From Dysosmobacter welbionis (GTDB lineage Bacteria; Bacillota; Clostridia; Oscillospirales; Oscillospiraceae), in assembly GCF_005121165.3 (NCBI RefSeq), contig NZ_CP034413.3, positions 2,728,001 through 2,792,000 on the forward strand: 64,000 bases of DNA. The letters are read 5' to 3'. How positions within the stretch are numbered: the stretch's first letter is position 1; every line of letters starts with the position of its first letter. The translations under genes and the position numbers were made by a program. The notes beneath the pieces were generated by a model. That model searched no databases. It had not been told where the DNA came from and worked only from the letters and a program-made list of their open reading frames with translations. Positions 16,401 to 24,436 of the stretch are shown piece by piece.

Positions 16401-19238
16401 TCAGACACCCAACACAAAGCTCTGGTCGCCGCAGGTCACCATGTAGGTGGAGCCCGCAGACAGAGCGGCAGAGATGGTGGCGGTCGTCGTTGTCGCGGCG
16501 CCAGTCACGTTGGCGGTCGTCAGCTTCACCAGGGTGCCGCCGTTGACCAGGGAGATGGTCACGGGGTAGACCTGTCCGGCGTTCGTGCCGGTCAGAGTGA
16601 CAGTGACGGTGCCGCTGCTGTAGCTTGCGCTGATCCCGCTCAGGACCACGCCGCTGCTACCGGCGCCCTCCTGCTTGCCGTTGTCAACTTCCTGGATGAA
16701 CAGGTAGGCGATGTCGCCGTCAGTCACATCGAGGAGGCCGATGTAGGTAGCAGTGGAGTCGGAGCTGATGTTCTTCACATCGTCGATCTTGGTGATAACA
16801 CCATCGGTATCGATGTAGTACATCTTGGCGTCAGAGGCAACCGTGTAGCGGACGCTGGCGGAAGCCGTCGTGCCGTTCAGGCCGATGCTGTAGGAGCCGG
16901 AGAGCTTCCACACGCCGGTGCCCTTGAGGGTGGTGTAATCAGATGTGGAGATATCATCAGCGGAGGTCAGCAGACCCTTGTTGTTGTAGTCAGCATTGGT
17001 CACAACCTGGTTGACCGTGTCGTTGCCAGCCACGACCACAGAGCCAGCATCCTGAGCGGCCTTGACCTTCACGGTGGTGATCTCGTCGTCCACAACTGCG
17101 TTGTACAGGTAGTACTGGTTGTTGTCGCCATCGGTGATCATCTTGGTGGCGGACTCAGCAGCCAGGAACACCACATCGCGCTTGCCGTTGGTGACATAGG
17201 CGCCGGTGGCGTCGATGAAGGCGAAGGTCACCACATCGCTGGAGCCGCTGGTGGTGTAGACCATCTCAACAGCCTTGGTCTCCACAGCGGGAGAGGTGGT
17301 CGGATCATCAGACATGATGGTGGGAGCGTTCTTGATGCCCTTGTAGACGGAATAGTCAGTCTTGCCGCGGGCATCGCTCTCAGCCACCACGAACACGGTC
17401 TCACTGTTGCCATACACCGTAGTGCCGGTTTTGGTGGTGATAGCCGCGCGGGTGTTCTTCATCTCGAAGGTGTCAGCGCCGCCGGACAGAACGCCATTTG
17501 TAGCAATGCTGGCATCGGCAGTGGTGGTGATGGTGGGGTTGCCATTCTTATGAACATTGGCGGCCTGACGCAGAGCGTACTCGCCCTTGTCGTCAGCGCG
17601 GTAGTAGACGATGGTGCCCTCCAGAGAGGTGTAATCGTCGTCAGTATCCACCGTCTTCACGGAGCCGTCGGACATGACCAGCTGAACCTGATCCTTGCCG
17701 AAGCGGCTGTTGCTGCTCTGGGTGTAGAGCACATACGCGTACTGAGAGGCGTCGAACTCCTGCTCATCCACATAGATGACCATGCCGTTGGTATCCAGAT
17801 AGATGACATAGTCGCTCTTGGTGGTCATGCTGGTCTCAGAGCCGAAGGAGAACGCAATGTTCTTGGAGTACTTGTACTCGGTATCGGCCAGAGTCAGGTT
17901 CTTGCCCAGGGTGTACTTGTCGAGGGTGCCCTCCACGGACTCGGCCTTCACAACGGACTTGATCTCGTCCGCGCTCTGGGAGTAGGTGAACAGGACCACA
18001 TCGTCTTCCTCGAAGTTGTCGGTATTGGTCTCAAAGCGGGCCTTGCTGCCGGAGATGGACACAGAGGTAGAAGCGTCCTTCTCGGTCACGAGGCTCTCGG
18101 AGTTCACGACAACATAGGGATCGGAGACCTTCTCTTCCTTGGAGGAGATGGTGCCCACATAGGTGTCGATGATGCAGATGGTGACATCGTTGTTGTCCTC
18201 ATCGTAGAAGACCTCAACGGTGCTGCCGTCAGCCACCAGCTTGTTGTTGGCGCTGGAGCTGGAGACCTTGACGGTGTTGCCCTTGGACACGGCAACATCA
18301 TCGGCCTCGACGCCGTTGTAATAGACCTCGGCGTTCTTGTCCTTCTCGCTCATGTCGAGATCGCTGTAGATATCACCCAGCTTCACGTTGCTGGTGTAAG
18401 TCACATCAGCGGCGTCCGCATAGGTGCCGATCTTGTCGCCCTTGAAAGTCCACTTGGTGGCGGGACGGGCGAAGTCGTCGGTGGTCTCGGTCTTGTCCAG
18501 CTTGTCGAAGTAGCGCTCGGCAAACTGCAGGTTGGGCTTGTGCATGTTGTTGTCGTAGGAGCCCTGCGCAACTTCCTTGGCCTTGTCGCCGGCGATGGTC
18601 ACGGTAGCGCCGTTGATGTCAACAGAGGTCTTGGCGTCGTACTCGACCATGGTGGCCTGCAGCATGTTGAAGGCGTACAGGGCAGCCTCCTCACGGGTCA
18701 CGGCCTTGGAGCCGACGAACTCGTCGTTGCCGTCGTCCAGGCCGATACCGGCAGCCTGCTTGATGACGGCCACGGTCCAGTTGGCACCGGTGTAGCCCTC
18801 AATGGCGCTGTCATAGCCCAGAGCGCCCAGCAGCATCTTCATGAACGCATTGCCGCTCAGGGTGGCGGTGGGACGGAAGGTGCCGTCGGCGTAGCCGTTG
18901 ATGATGCCCTGCTGAGAGCAGTAGGTGATGTAGCCTGCGAACACGTTAGTCACGGGCACATCCTTGAAGGGAGCGGTGTCAGCGCTCAGGTAGGAAGCGG
19001 TGGTGGGCCCCAGGATCAGGTTGCAGATGATCTTGGCGGCGGCACCGCGGGTCAGGACTTCAGTGGGCTTGAAGTCGCCGCCGGAATAACCGTCGACAAC
19101 GCCGATGCCGCTGATGACGTCGACAGCTTCCTTGTAGGTGATGCTGCCGTCATCACTGAAGTCCTTGGCGCCGGCGCTGACGGTGACCAGAGACATGGTC
19201 ATCACCAGAGCCAGTACCAGAGAAAGGAACTTCTTCAT
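16401..19238 (-). CDS. S-layer protein with three SLH domains, inverted paralogue
   Basis: A 945-residue secreted SLH protein. The signal peptide is the same as in the plus-strand paralogue, and the three SLH domains (about residues 25-72, 88-137, 150-195) are very similar; the third is essentially identical up to VDINGATVTIAGDKAKE. After about residue 225 the array-forming region diverges, though its general architecture and C-terminal Ig-like ending are conserved. The start at 19238 has the same AAAGGAGGT site. The gene faces its paralogue tail to tail. Which of the two is expressed at a given time cannot be read here; only the plus copy has a recognisable promoter. Confidence 0.93.
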   Translation of the reverse strand: MKKFLSLVLALVMTMSLVTVSAGAKDFSDDGSITYKEAVDVISGIGVVDGYSGGDFKPTEVLTRGAAAKIICNLILGPTTASYLSADTAPFKDVPVTNVFAGYITYCSQQGIINGYADGTFRPTATLSGNAFMKMLLGALGYDSAIEGYTGANWTVAVIKQAAGIGLDDGNDEFVGSKAVTREEAALYAFNMLQATMVEYDAKTSVDINGATVTIAGDKAKEVAQGSYDNNMHKPNLQFAERYFDKLDKTETTDDFARPATKWTFKGDKIGTYADAADVTYTSNVKLGDIYSDLDMSEKDKNAEVYYNGVEADDVAVSKGNTVKVSSSSANNKLVADGSTVEVFYDEDNNDVTICIIDTYVGTISSKEEKVSDPYVVVNSESLVTEKDASTSVSISGSKARFETNTDNFEEDDVVLFTYSQSADEIKSVVKAESVEGTLDKYTLGKNLTLADTEYKYSKNIAFSFGSETSMTTKSDYVIYLDTNGMVIYVDEQEFDASQYAYVLYTQSSNSRFGKDQVQLVMSDGSVKTVDTDDDYTSLEGTIVYYRADDKGEYALRQAANVHKNGNPTITTTADASIATNGVLSGGADTFEMKNTRAAITTKTGTTVYGNSETVFVVAESDARGKTDYSVYKGIKNAPTIMSDDPTTSPAVETKAVEMVYTTSGSSDVVTFAFIDATGAYVTNGKRDVVFLAAESATKMITDGDNNQYYLYNAVVDDEITTVKVKAAQDAGSVVVAGNDTVNQVVTNADYNNKGLLTSADDISTSDYTTLKGTGVWKLSGSYSIGLNGTTASASVRYTVASDAKMYYIDTDGVITKIDDVKNISSDSTATYIGLLDVTDGDIAYLFIQEVDNGKQEGAGSSGVVLSGISASYSSGTVTVTLTGTNAGQVYPVTISLVNGGTLVKLTTANVTGAATTTTATISAALSAGSTYMVTCGDQSFVLGV
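18628..18752. repeat. 125-bp perfect inverted repeat, right copy
   Basis: Reverse complement of 12963-13087, inside the third SLH domain of the minus-strand S-layer gene. Confidence 0.85.
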
Positions 19239-19267
19239 TGGGTGTTTACCTCCTTTAAATTTCCGCC
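19171..19267. repeat. 97-bp perfect inverted repeat, right copy
   Basis: Reverse complement of 12448-12544, covering the leader end, start codon and signal peptide of the minus S-layer gene. With the left copy it bounds a 6.8-kb segment. Confidence 0.85.
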
Positions 19268-19353
19268 TTCCGCTCCCGTTTTCGTTTGGAGAGATACACT
19301 CCTCGCACAACGGCTTGCGGCCCTTGTGGGCCAGCGGTTTTCCGAACAACTTC

Positions 19354-19442
19354 GGTAGCATTTTGAGTTTTCATGCTACCAAACGGCTGCAAAGCTTGGA
19401 AACCCTGGAAAGTCTGGTAGCAAAATTAAAGATTTGGTAGCA
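19354..19442 (-). promoter_or_regulatory. Repeated GGTAGCA motifs upstream of the minus S-layer gene
   Basis: GGTAGCA occurs at 19354-19360, 19416-19422 and 19436-19442, and inverted (TGCTACC) at 19374-19380. The first and the inverted copies form a spaced palindrome. They sit 115-205 bases upstream of the start codon, where a promoter or leader operator would be. The plus-strand paralogue lacks them. The rest of 19239-19796 shows no gene. Confidence 0.45.
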
Positions 19443-19726
19443 GCCAATTATGGAAATTTTTTGATGCATCAGATCAGCCGAGGATTGTGATGACATCCAA
19501 TGCGCTTTCCGGTACCGCTCTTTCTCTGAATGATTTGGTCTGAAAGGCGGGCCCGCGCTTTCTTGAAACGGATGTCACATCGTTGAAAAATAAAAATACA
19601 CAGGCATTCCGCCCCTCGCAGAGGTGGATTCCCTTTGTCCGGACTGCGGACTGAAAAGCGAAGGATGATTAAAAATGAGTGACAAATATAATCTGCTAAT
19701 TTGATACATAAATGAAACCATTGGAA

Positions 19727-19755
19727 TAGACAATGAACAAGAAATCTGATATAAT
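19727..19755 (+). promoter_or_regulatory. Candidate promoter of the polysaccharide locus
   Basis: TAGACA (19727-19732) and TATAAT (19750-19755) with a 17-bp spacer, about 40 bases before the O-antigen ligase gene. The -10 box is perfect, the -35 box weaker. Confidence 0.55.
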
Positions 19756-19796
19756 TTTGCGCGGTAAAAGACTATTCTCGCGAGAGGAGCAATTTC

Positions 19797-22274
19797 ATGA
19801 AGCGAAAAAAAACCGTGCCGGCAGAGGTGGTTCCAAAACCGGTGAATGATGCGGCGCCTGTGCCGGAGAAAGACCATCCGCTGTATGACCGCCTGTTTGT
19901 TGTGGGATTTGCGGTGCTGCTGTTTTTTGCCATGACGGTGCAGACGGTTCCCATGAGCCTGATTCTGGCGGCTGTGGCATTGGCGCTGTCCTTTGGCAGG
20001 GGGGGCTATGCACGGTTTCGCGGCCGCCTGGGAATCCCGGTCCTGGGGTTTCTGGCCTTTTTGATCCTCTGCGGGGCCGCCAGCCTGTATACGAGCTTCG
20101 GCGCCTACGCTTACGGAGAATATGCCAAGCTGCTGGCGTCCGGAGCCCTGGGCCTGCTGCTGTTGGCACGCGGACGGGAACAGAACGCCGGCGGACTCCT
20201 GTTCAGCTTCTCTGCCGTGTGCGGAGTGATTGGGCTTCTATGTATCGATGCCGGGTGCCGGGGACCGCTCTTTCGCGGCTTTGCCTCTTTTATGGAGGGG
20301 CTTGGGGATGCAGCTTATCAGAGCCTGGATCAAGCGACCTATACGGGCGCCCGGTTTGACGGCATCTATAACGACGCAAACCTGACCGGCAGCCTGATGG
20401 CGCTGGCGGTCTTGGTGGGACTCTACCTGATCCGTACAGGACGGAAACCGTGGGAGCGATTTGCGGCCTGCTTTCTGACCGGACTGTCCGCAGTGGCCTT
20501 TTTTACCGCGATGAGCCGTGGTGCCATTCTCTGCTTTGGCGCGACAGTCCTCTGCTATCTGTTGTTTGTGGGAAAAGGGCAGCGGGGCCAGCTGTTCCTG
20601 CTCCTGTTTTTCACGGCGTTATCCATGGGCGCATTCGGTCTGCTGTCTATGACGCTGCTCTCCTCCGGCTCTGTTCTTGGGACATTGGCCGCGTTGCCAT
20701 GCGGACTTGTGCTCTGGGGCCTGTATGAAGGTTTGGGCCAGAAGGCGGCAGAGGTTCTCAATGGACACCCCCGCCTGATCGCGGGGATTGCTACCGGTCT
20801 GGTGGTGCTCTGCGCTGCGGGAACGGTGGCCGCTTTTACGCTGACGGAGCCCTTCGTCTGCACGGAGGAAAATGTTCTTTACCGGGGCGCGGACGTCACC
20901 TCCGGGGAGACCTATACCATCACCGGCGACTGGGACAACGGCGATGAGATCACTCTGATGGCCTATGGCTCCACCCAGGCGCAGGAGATGGAAAACCGGA
21001 CGGAGACTTATTACAGCGGACCGCTGTCCGAGGCCTCCTTTACCGTGCCGGAGGGGATTACCCGGGTACTCTTCCAGTTCCGGGGACCGGAGGGGACTCA
21101 GATCCGCTCTCTGTCCCTCTCCGACGGTACGAAGATCCCCACATCCTATACGCTGCTGCCGGAAAACCTGGTGAGCCGGTTCCAGAAGAATCTGTTTCAG
21201 GACCGCAGCTTCCTGCTGCGGGTGCAGTATCTCAAGGACGGCTGGACCCTGTTTACGCAATCACCGTTGACGGGGCACGGCCTGGGCGCTACGGAGGGTC
21301 TGCTGACCTCGGTGCAGCCCTTCTTCTACCAGTCCCTCTATCTGCATAACCATATCCTGCAGGTGATGGACGAGACGGGTCTGCTGGGTCTTGCGGCGTT
21401 CCTGGCGCTGATGCTGGGTGCGGCATGGCTGCTGGTGCGGCGGCTGCGGACACAGCAGGATGGTATGGCTGCGGTATTGCTTGCCTGCTGGGTGATGATG
21501 AATCTCCACGGGTTGATGGAGATCTCCTTCTCCGTGCGGATGTTCCAGTGTGCCGCGTTTTTCCTGGTCCTTATGAGTGTTGTCTCCTGTGGGGAGCCCG
21601 CGGAGGGGAGAAGCGGCGTGCGGATCCTCCGGGTCGTAGGGACCCTGGCCGCCGCACTCTGGCTGGTCGTTTCCTTTGCGATGCTTTTGGGCAGCCAGAT
21701 GGCACAGGCGCAATTCAGGGACTTCGATACGACGGATATGACCCGGTCGGAATTCCTGGACAGCATGGAAAAGCTGGATCGGATGGACGCCTATACCGAT
21801 CAGGATTATAAGGTCAACCGGATGGTCAATGCACTGCAGGAGGGGGGCAGCCTCAATCTGGGTGTGGCGTCCCGCTGTGCCCGGGAACTGCGGGAGACCG
21901 GGGACTTTGACGCTTGTTATAAAGTCGCCGCTTACTATTATCTGCCCCTGCAGGATCTCTCCGGCTTCTTTGAGATCATGCAGGAGGGACTGGCTCAGGA
22001 GCGGTCTAATGCCGATGCGTGGAACAGTGCCTTTGATCTGTACGGACAGGCCTTTGCGCAACTGGACGAGTCGCAGATGGATGCGTTTGTGGCAGGCGTC
22101 TTGGCAACCATGGAACAGATGGAGCAGGCCAACGAGTATTTGCTGGTTCCGGTGGCGCTGGATGAGGCCAATCAGGCTCTCGCGGATAGTGTGACCACCG
22201 TGGAGACGGAGGACCTGGATGCCTCTGCCGCGTATGCGCTGCTCTCTGCGGTATTTGCCGGGCAGCAGGAATAA
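19797..22274 (+). CDS. O-antigen ligase-like protein with extra C-terminal domain
   Basis: An 825-residue membrane protein. About 10-12 helices are split by a large soluble insertion at roughly residues 350-450 that is rich in beta-type sequence (TSGETYTITGDWDNGDEITL). The Wzy/WaaL signature follows: HGLGATEGLL, then the LHNHILQVMDETGLLGL motif of O-antigen ligases and polymerases. After the last helices, residues about 640-825 form a helical, TPR-like domain. It probably joins or polymerises lipid-linked glycan outside the membrane. ATG 19797 has GAGAGGAG upstream. It is the first gene of the polysaccharide locus. Confidence 0.8.
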   Translation: MKRKKTVPAEVVPKPVNDAAPVPEKDHPLYDRLFVVGFAVLLFFAMTVQTVPMSLILAAVALALSFGRGGYARFRGRLGIPVLGFLAFLILCGAASLYTSFGAYAYGEYAKLLASGALGLLLLARGREQNAGGLLFSFSAVCGVIGLLCIDAGCRGPLFRGFASFMEGLGDAAYQSLDQATYTGARFDGIYNDANLTGSLMALAVLVGLYLIRTGRKPWERFAACFLTGLSAVAFFTAMSRGAILCFGATVLCYLLFVGKGQRGQLFLLLFFTALSMGAFGLLSMTLLSSGSVLGTLAALPCGLVLWGLYEGLGQKAAEVLNGHPRLIAGIATGLVVLCAAGTVAAFTLTEPFVCTEENVLYRGADVTSGETYTITGDWDNGDEITLMAYGSTQAQEMENRTETYYSGPLSEASFTVPEGITRVLFQFRGPEGTQIRSLSLSDGTKIPTSYTLLPENLVSRFQKNLFQDRSFLLRVQYLKDGWTLFTQSPLTGHGLGATEGLLTSVQPFFYQSLYLHNHILQVMDETGLLGLAAFLALMLGAAWLLVRRLRTQQDGMAAVLLACWVMMNLHGLMEISFSVRMFQCAAFFLVLMSVVSCGEPAEGRSGVRILRVVGTLAAALWLVVSFAMLLGSQMAQAQFRDFDTTDMTRSEFLDSMEKLDRMDAYTDQDYKVNRMVNALQEGGSLNLGVASRCARELRETGDFDACYKVAAYYYLPLQDLSGFFEIMQEGLAQERSNADAWNSAFDLYGQAFAQLDESQMDAFVAGVLATMEQMEQANEYLLVPVALDEANQALADSVTTVETEDLDASAAYALLSAVFAGQQE

Positions 22275-22388
22275 GTGGAAAAGAAAACAGAATGGTCCTG
22301 AATCCATCGGAACTATCCTGCTTTTACAGAATTATGGCAAAAAGGAAAAAGAATAAGCCGGAAAACTTATCAAAAGTTACCCAAAAAC

Positions 22389-22417
22389 TTGAGCTGCGTC
22401 GAAAAATGTGCTAAAAT
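22389..22417 (+). promoter_or_regulatory. Candidate internal promoter before the aminotransferase
   Basis: TTGAGC (22389-22394) and TAAAAT (22412-22417) with a 17-bp spacer, in the 293-base gap that separates the ligase gene from the rest of the locus. Confidence 0.5.
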
Positions 22418-22567
22418 ATAAGCTGATTAACTAGGAAAAATGACGAGAAGATGTTTTCTCATTCAGAAGTTTATCTGTGGGTAGCATCTAGAATCTGGGA
22501 AGTACCGCCGGACTGGCGTGCGATACGGACCCAGCCGGTCAAATCAAAAGCAGGATGTGTTGTTTAT

Positions 22568-23761
22568 ATGGAAAAGATCCCGTTTTCCCCGCCGGATATT
22601 ACCCAGGCGGAGATCGATGAAGTGGTGGATACCTTGCGGTCCGGCTGGATCACCACCGGTCCCAAGAGCAAACAGTTTGAGCGGGAGATCGCGGCCTATT
22701 GCGGAACGGATACCGCGGTGTGTCTCAACTCCGCTACCGCCAGCCTGGAGCTGACGCTGCGTGTACTGGGGATCGGCCCCGGGGACGAGGTGATCGTACC
22801 GGCTTATACGTATACAGCCACAGCCAGCCCGGTATGTCATGTAGGCGCCACGCTGGTGATGGTGGACAGCCAGCCGGACTGTTATGAGATGGATTATGCA
22901 CAGCTTGAAAAAGCCATTACGCCGCGCACCAAGGCCATCATCCCGGTGGATGTGGGGGGGATCCTGTGTGATTACACCCGTATTTTTTCCATCGTGGAAG
23001 ATCGCCGGGGAGACTTTTCACCGGCATCTCCTCTGCAGGCGCAGCTGGGGCGGATCGCGGTGATCGCGGATGGCGCGCACAGCTTCGGTGCGGTCCGCGG
23101 CGGCATCCGCAGCGGTGCATGGGCGGATTTCACCACCTTTTCTTTCCATGCGGTGAAGAATCTCACCACCGCAGAGGGCGGCGCAGTGACCTGGCGCAGG
23201 GATCTGGGTCTGGATGATGCGGCGCTCTATCGTCGCTATATGCTGCTGAGCCTTCACGGCCAGGACAAGGATGCCCTGGCTAAGACCAAGGCCGGCGCGT
23301 GGGAATATGACATTGTGGCGCCTCTTTACAAGTGCAACATGACGGACATCATGGCCGCCATTGGCCTGGCCCAGCTGCACCGGTATGAGGAACTGCTGGC
23401 CAAGCGGTATGCCCTGGTGGAGCAGTATCATGAGCTGCTGGCGAGTACGGCCATTCGCCCCGCCCGGCACCTGACGGAGGATGGCCGCTCCAGCTGCCAC
23501 CTGTATCTGACGGAGCTGGAGGGGAAGACCCTTTCCCAGCGCAATGCCGTCATTGATGCTCTGGCCCAGCAGGGAATCGCCTCTAATGTCCACTATAAAC
23601 CACTGCCTCTGCTGACGGCATACCGGGATCTGGGATTCCGGATGGAGGATTATCCCAACGCCTATGGCTTGTATGAGCGGGAGCTGACGCTGCCGCTGTA
23701 TTCCACACTGACCCAGGCCCAGGCAGAGCGGATCTGCGGGGCACTGCGGGAGATCCTGTAG
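22568..23761 (+). CDS. DegT/DnrJ/EryC1/StrS sugar aminotransferase
   Basis: A 397-residue PLP enzyme that transaminates a keto nucleotide sugar. It opens with the family pattern IPFSPPDITQAEIDEVVDTL and SGWITTGPKSKQFE. PLP-site segments are visible: LNSATASLELTLRVLGI, ADGAHSFGA, and FSFHAVKNLTTAEGG with the Schiff-base Lys in HAVKN. ATG 22568 was chosen because homologues start at this point. Its likely partner is the CapD/WbpM-type 4,6-dehydratase at 39544, so a UDP-4-amino-4,6-dideoxy sugar (bacillosamine-like) is a plausible product. That is inference. Confidence 0.88.
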   Translation: MEKIPFSPPDITQAEIDEVVDTLRSGWITTGPKSKQFEREIAAYCGTDTAVCLNSATASLELTLRVLGIGPGDEVIVPAYTYTATASPVCHVGATLVMVDSQPDCYEMDYAQLEKAITPRTKAIIPVDVGGILCDYTRIFSIVEDRRGDFSPASPLQAQLGRIAVIADGAHSFGAVRGGIRSGAWADFTTFSFHAVKNLTTAEGGAVTWRRDLGLDDAALYRRYMLLSLHGQDKDALAKTKAGAWEYDIVAPLYKCNMTDIMAAIGLAQLHRYEELLAKRYALVEQYHELLASTAIRPARHLTEDGRSSCHLYLTELEGKTLSQRNAVIDALAQQGIASNVHYKPLPLLTAYRDLGFRMEDYPNAYGLYERELTLPLYSTLTQAQAERICGALREIL

Positions 23762-23769
23762 GAGGAATC

Positions 23770-24129
23770 ATGGCAAATACCCAAACGTTCCAGCGCCTTG
23801 CCCCGCCCGGACGGGGTGCAATGGCCGCCAAGCGGCTCTTTGATATCGTCTGTGCGGCCTGCGGGCTGGTGGTCCTCAGTCCGTTGTTCCTGATCACGGC
23901 GTTGGCTGTAGGACTGACGTCTCCGGGCGGTATCCTGTTCTGTCAGGAACGGATCGGGCTGGGAGGCAAACCGTTTATCATCTATAAGTTCCGTACCATG
24001 CGGAAGGAAAATTCCGGATTGAAGATCACGGCTTCCGGGGATGACCGGATCACACCGGTGGGCCGAATCCTGCGCAAGACCAAGCTGGACGAGTTGCCCC
24101 AGCTGTTCAACGTGCTGCGGGGGATATGA
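23770..24129 (+). CDS. Initiating sugar transferase, N-terminal half (frameshifted)
   Basis: 119 residues forming the front of a bacterial sugar transferase (WcaJ/PglC superfamily), which moves a phosphosugar onto undecaprenyl phosphate. The membrane re-entrant helix (KRLFDIVCAACGLVVLSPLF) is followed by CQERIGLGGKPFIIYKFRTM and the catalytic region TKLDELPQLFNVLRG with the Asp-Glu dyad. The frame then hits a stop. Adding one G to the G5 run at 24119-24123 would restore the family sequence LRGDMSFVGPRPE and join it to the next frame. It could be a mutation, a phase-variable tract or a sequencing error. Confidence 0.8.
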   Translation: MANTQTFQRLAPPGRGAMAAKRLFDIVCAACGLVVLSPLFLITALAVGLTSPGGILFCQERIGLGGKPFIIYKFRTMRKENSGLKITASGDDRITPVGRILRKTKLDELPQLFNVLRGI

Positions 24130-24410
24130 GTTTTGTAGGCCCCCGGCCGGAGGTACAGGAGTATACCGATTTGTACACAGAGGAGCAGAGGCAGGTGTTT
24201 CTGGTCCGTCCGGGGATCACGGGGGTGGCATCCATCCGCTATCGTAATGAAAACGACCTGCTTGCCGCCAGCGACGATCCCAACCGTACGTATATTCAGG
24301 AGATCCTGCCGGAAAAGCTGCGTCTGGATCTCTCGTACATCCCTCGGGCCGGTGTTGTTCAGGATATCGCCCTGATTTTTGAAACATTGGCGGTTGTGAT
24401 CCGGGGATAA
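24126..24410 (+). CDS. Initiating sugar transferase, C-terminal half (frameshifted)
   Basis: 94 residues starting MSFVGPRPEVQEYTDLYTEE, then LVRPGITGVASIRYRNEN and LRLDLSYIPRAGVVQDIALI, the conserved back half of the sugar transferase family. The ATG at 24126 overlaps the stop of the front half as ATGA, so re-initiation could in principle make both pieces. Neither half would be expected to work alone. If the gene is off, glycan synthesis in this locus would lack its first membrane step unless another transferase substitutes. Confidence 0.8.
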   Translation: MSFVGPRPEVQEYTDLYTEEQRQVFLVRPGITGVASIRYRNENDLLAASDDPNRTYIQEILPEKLRLDLSYIPRAGVVQDIALIFETLAVVIRG

Positions 24411-24436
24411 GCAAAAGAAAGGACAATCGTTGCTCC

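Noticed and set aside
17550-19358. A 602-codon open frame antisense to the minus-strand S-layer gene
   Set aside because: Its Gly/Val/His/Leu-rich product mirrors the biased codon use of the real gene; it has no ribosome binding site and no recognisable domain.
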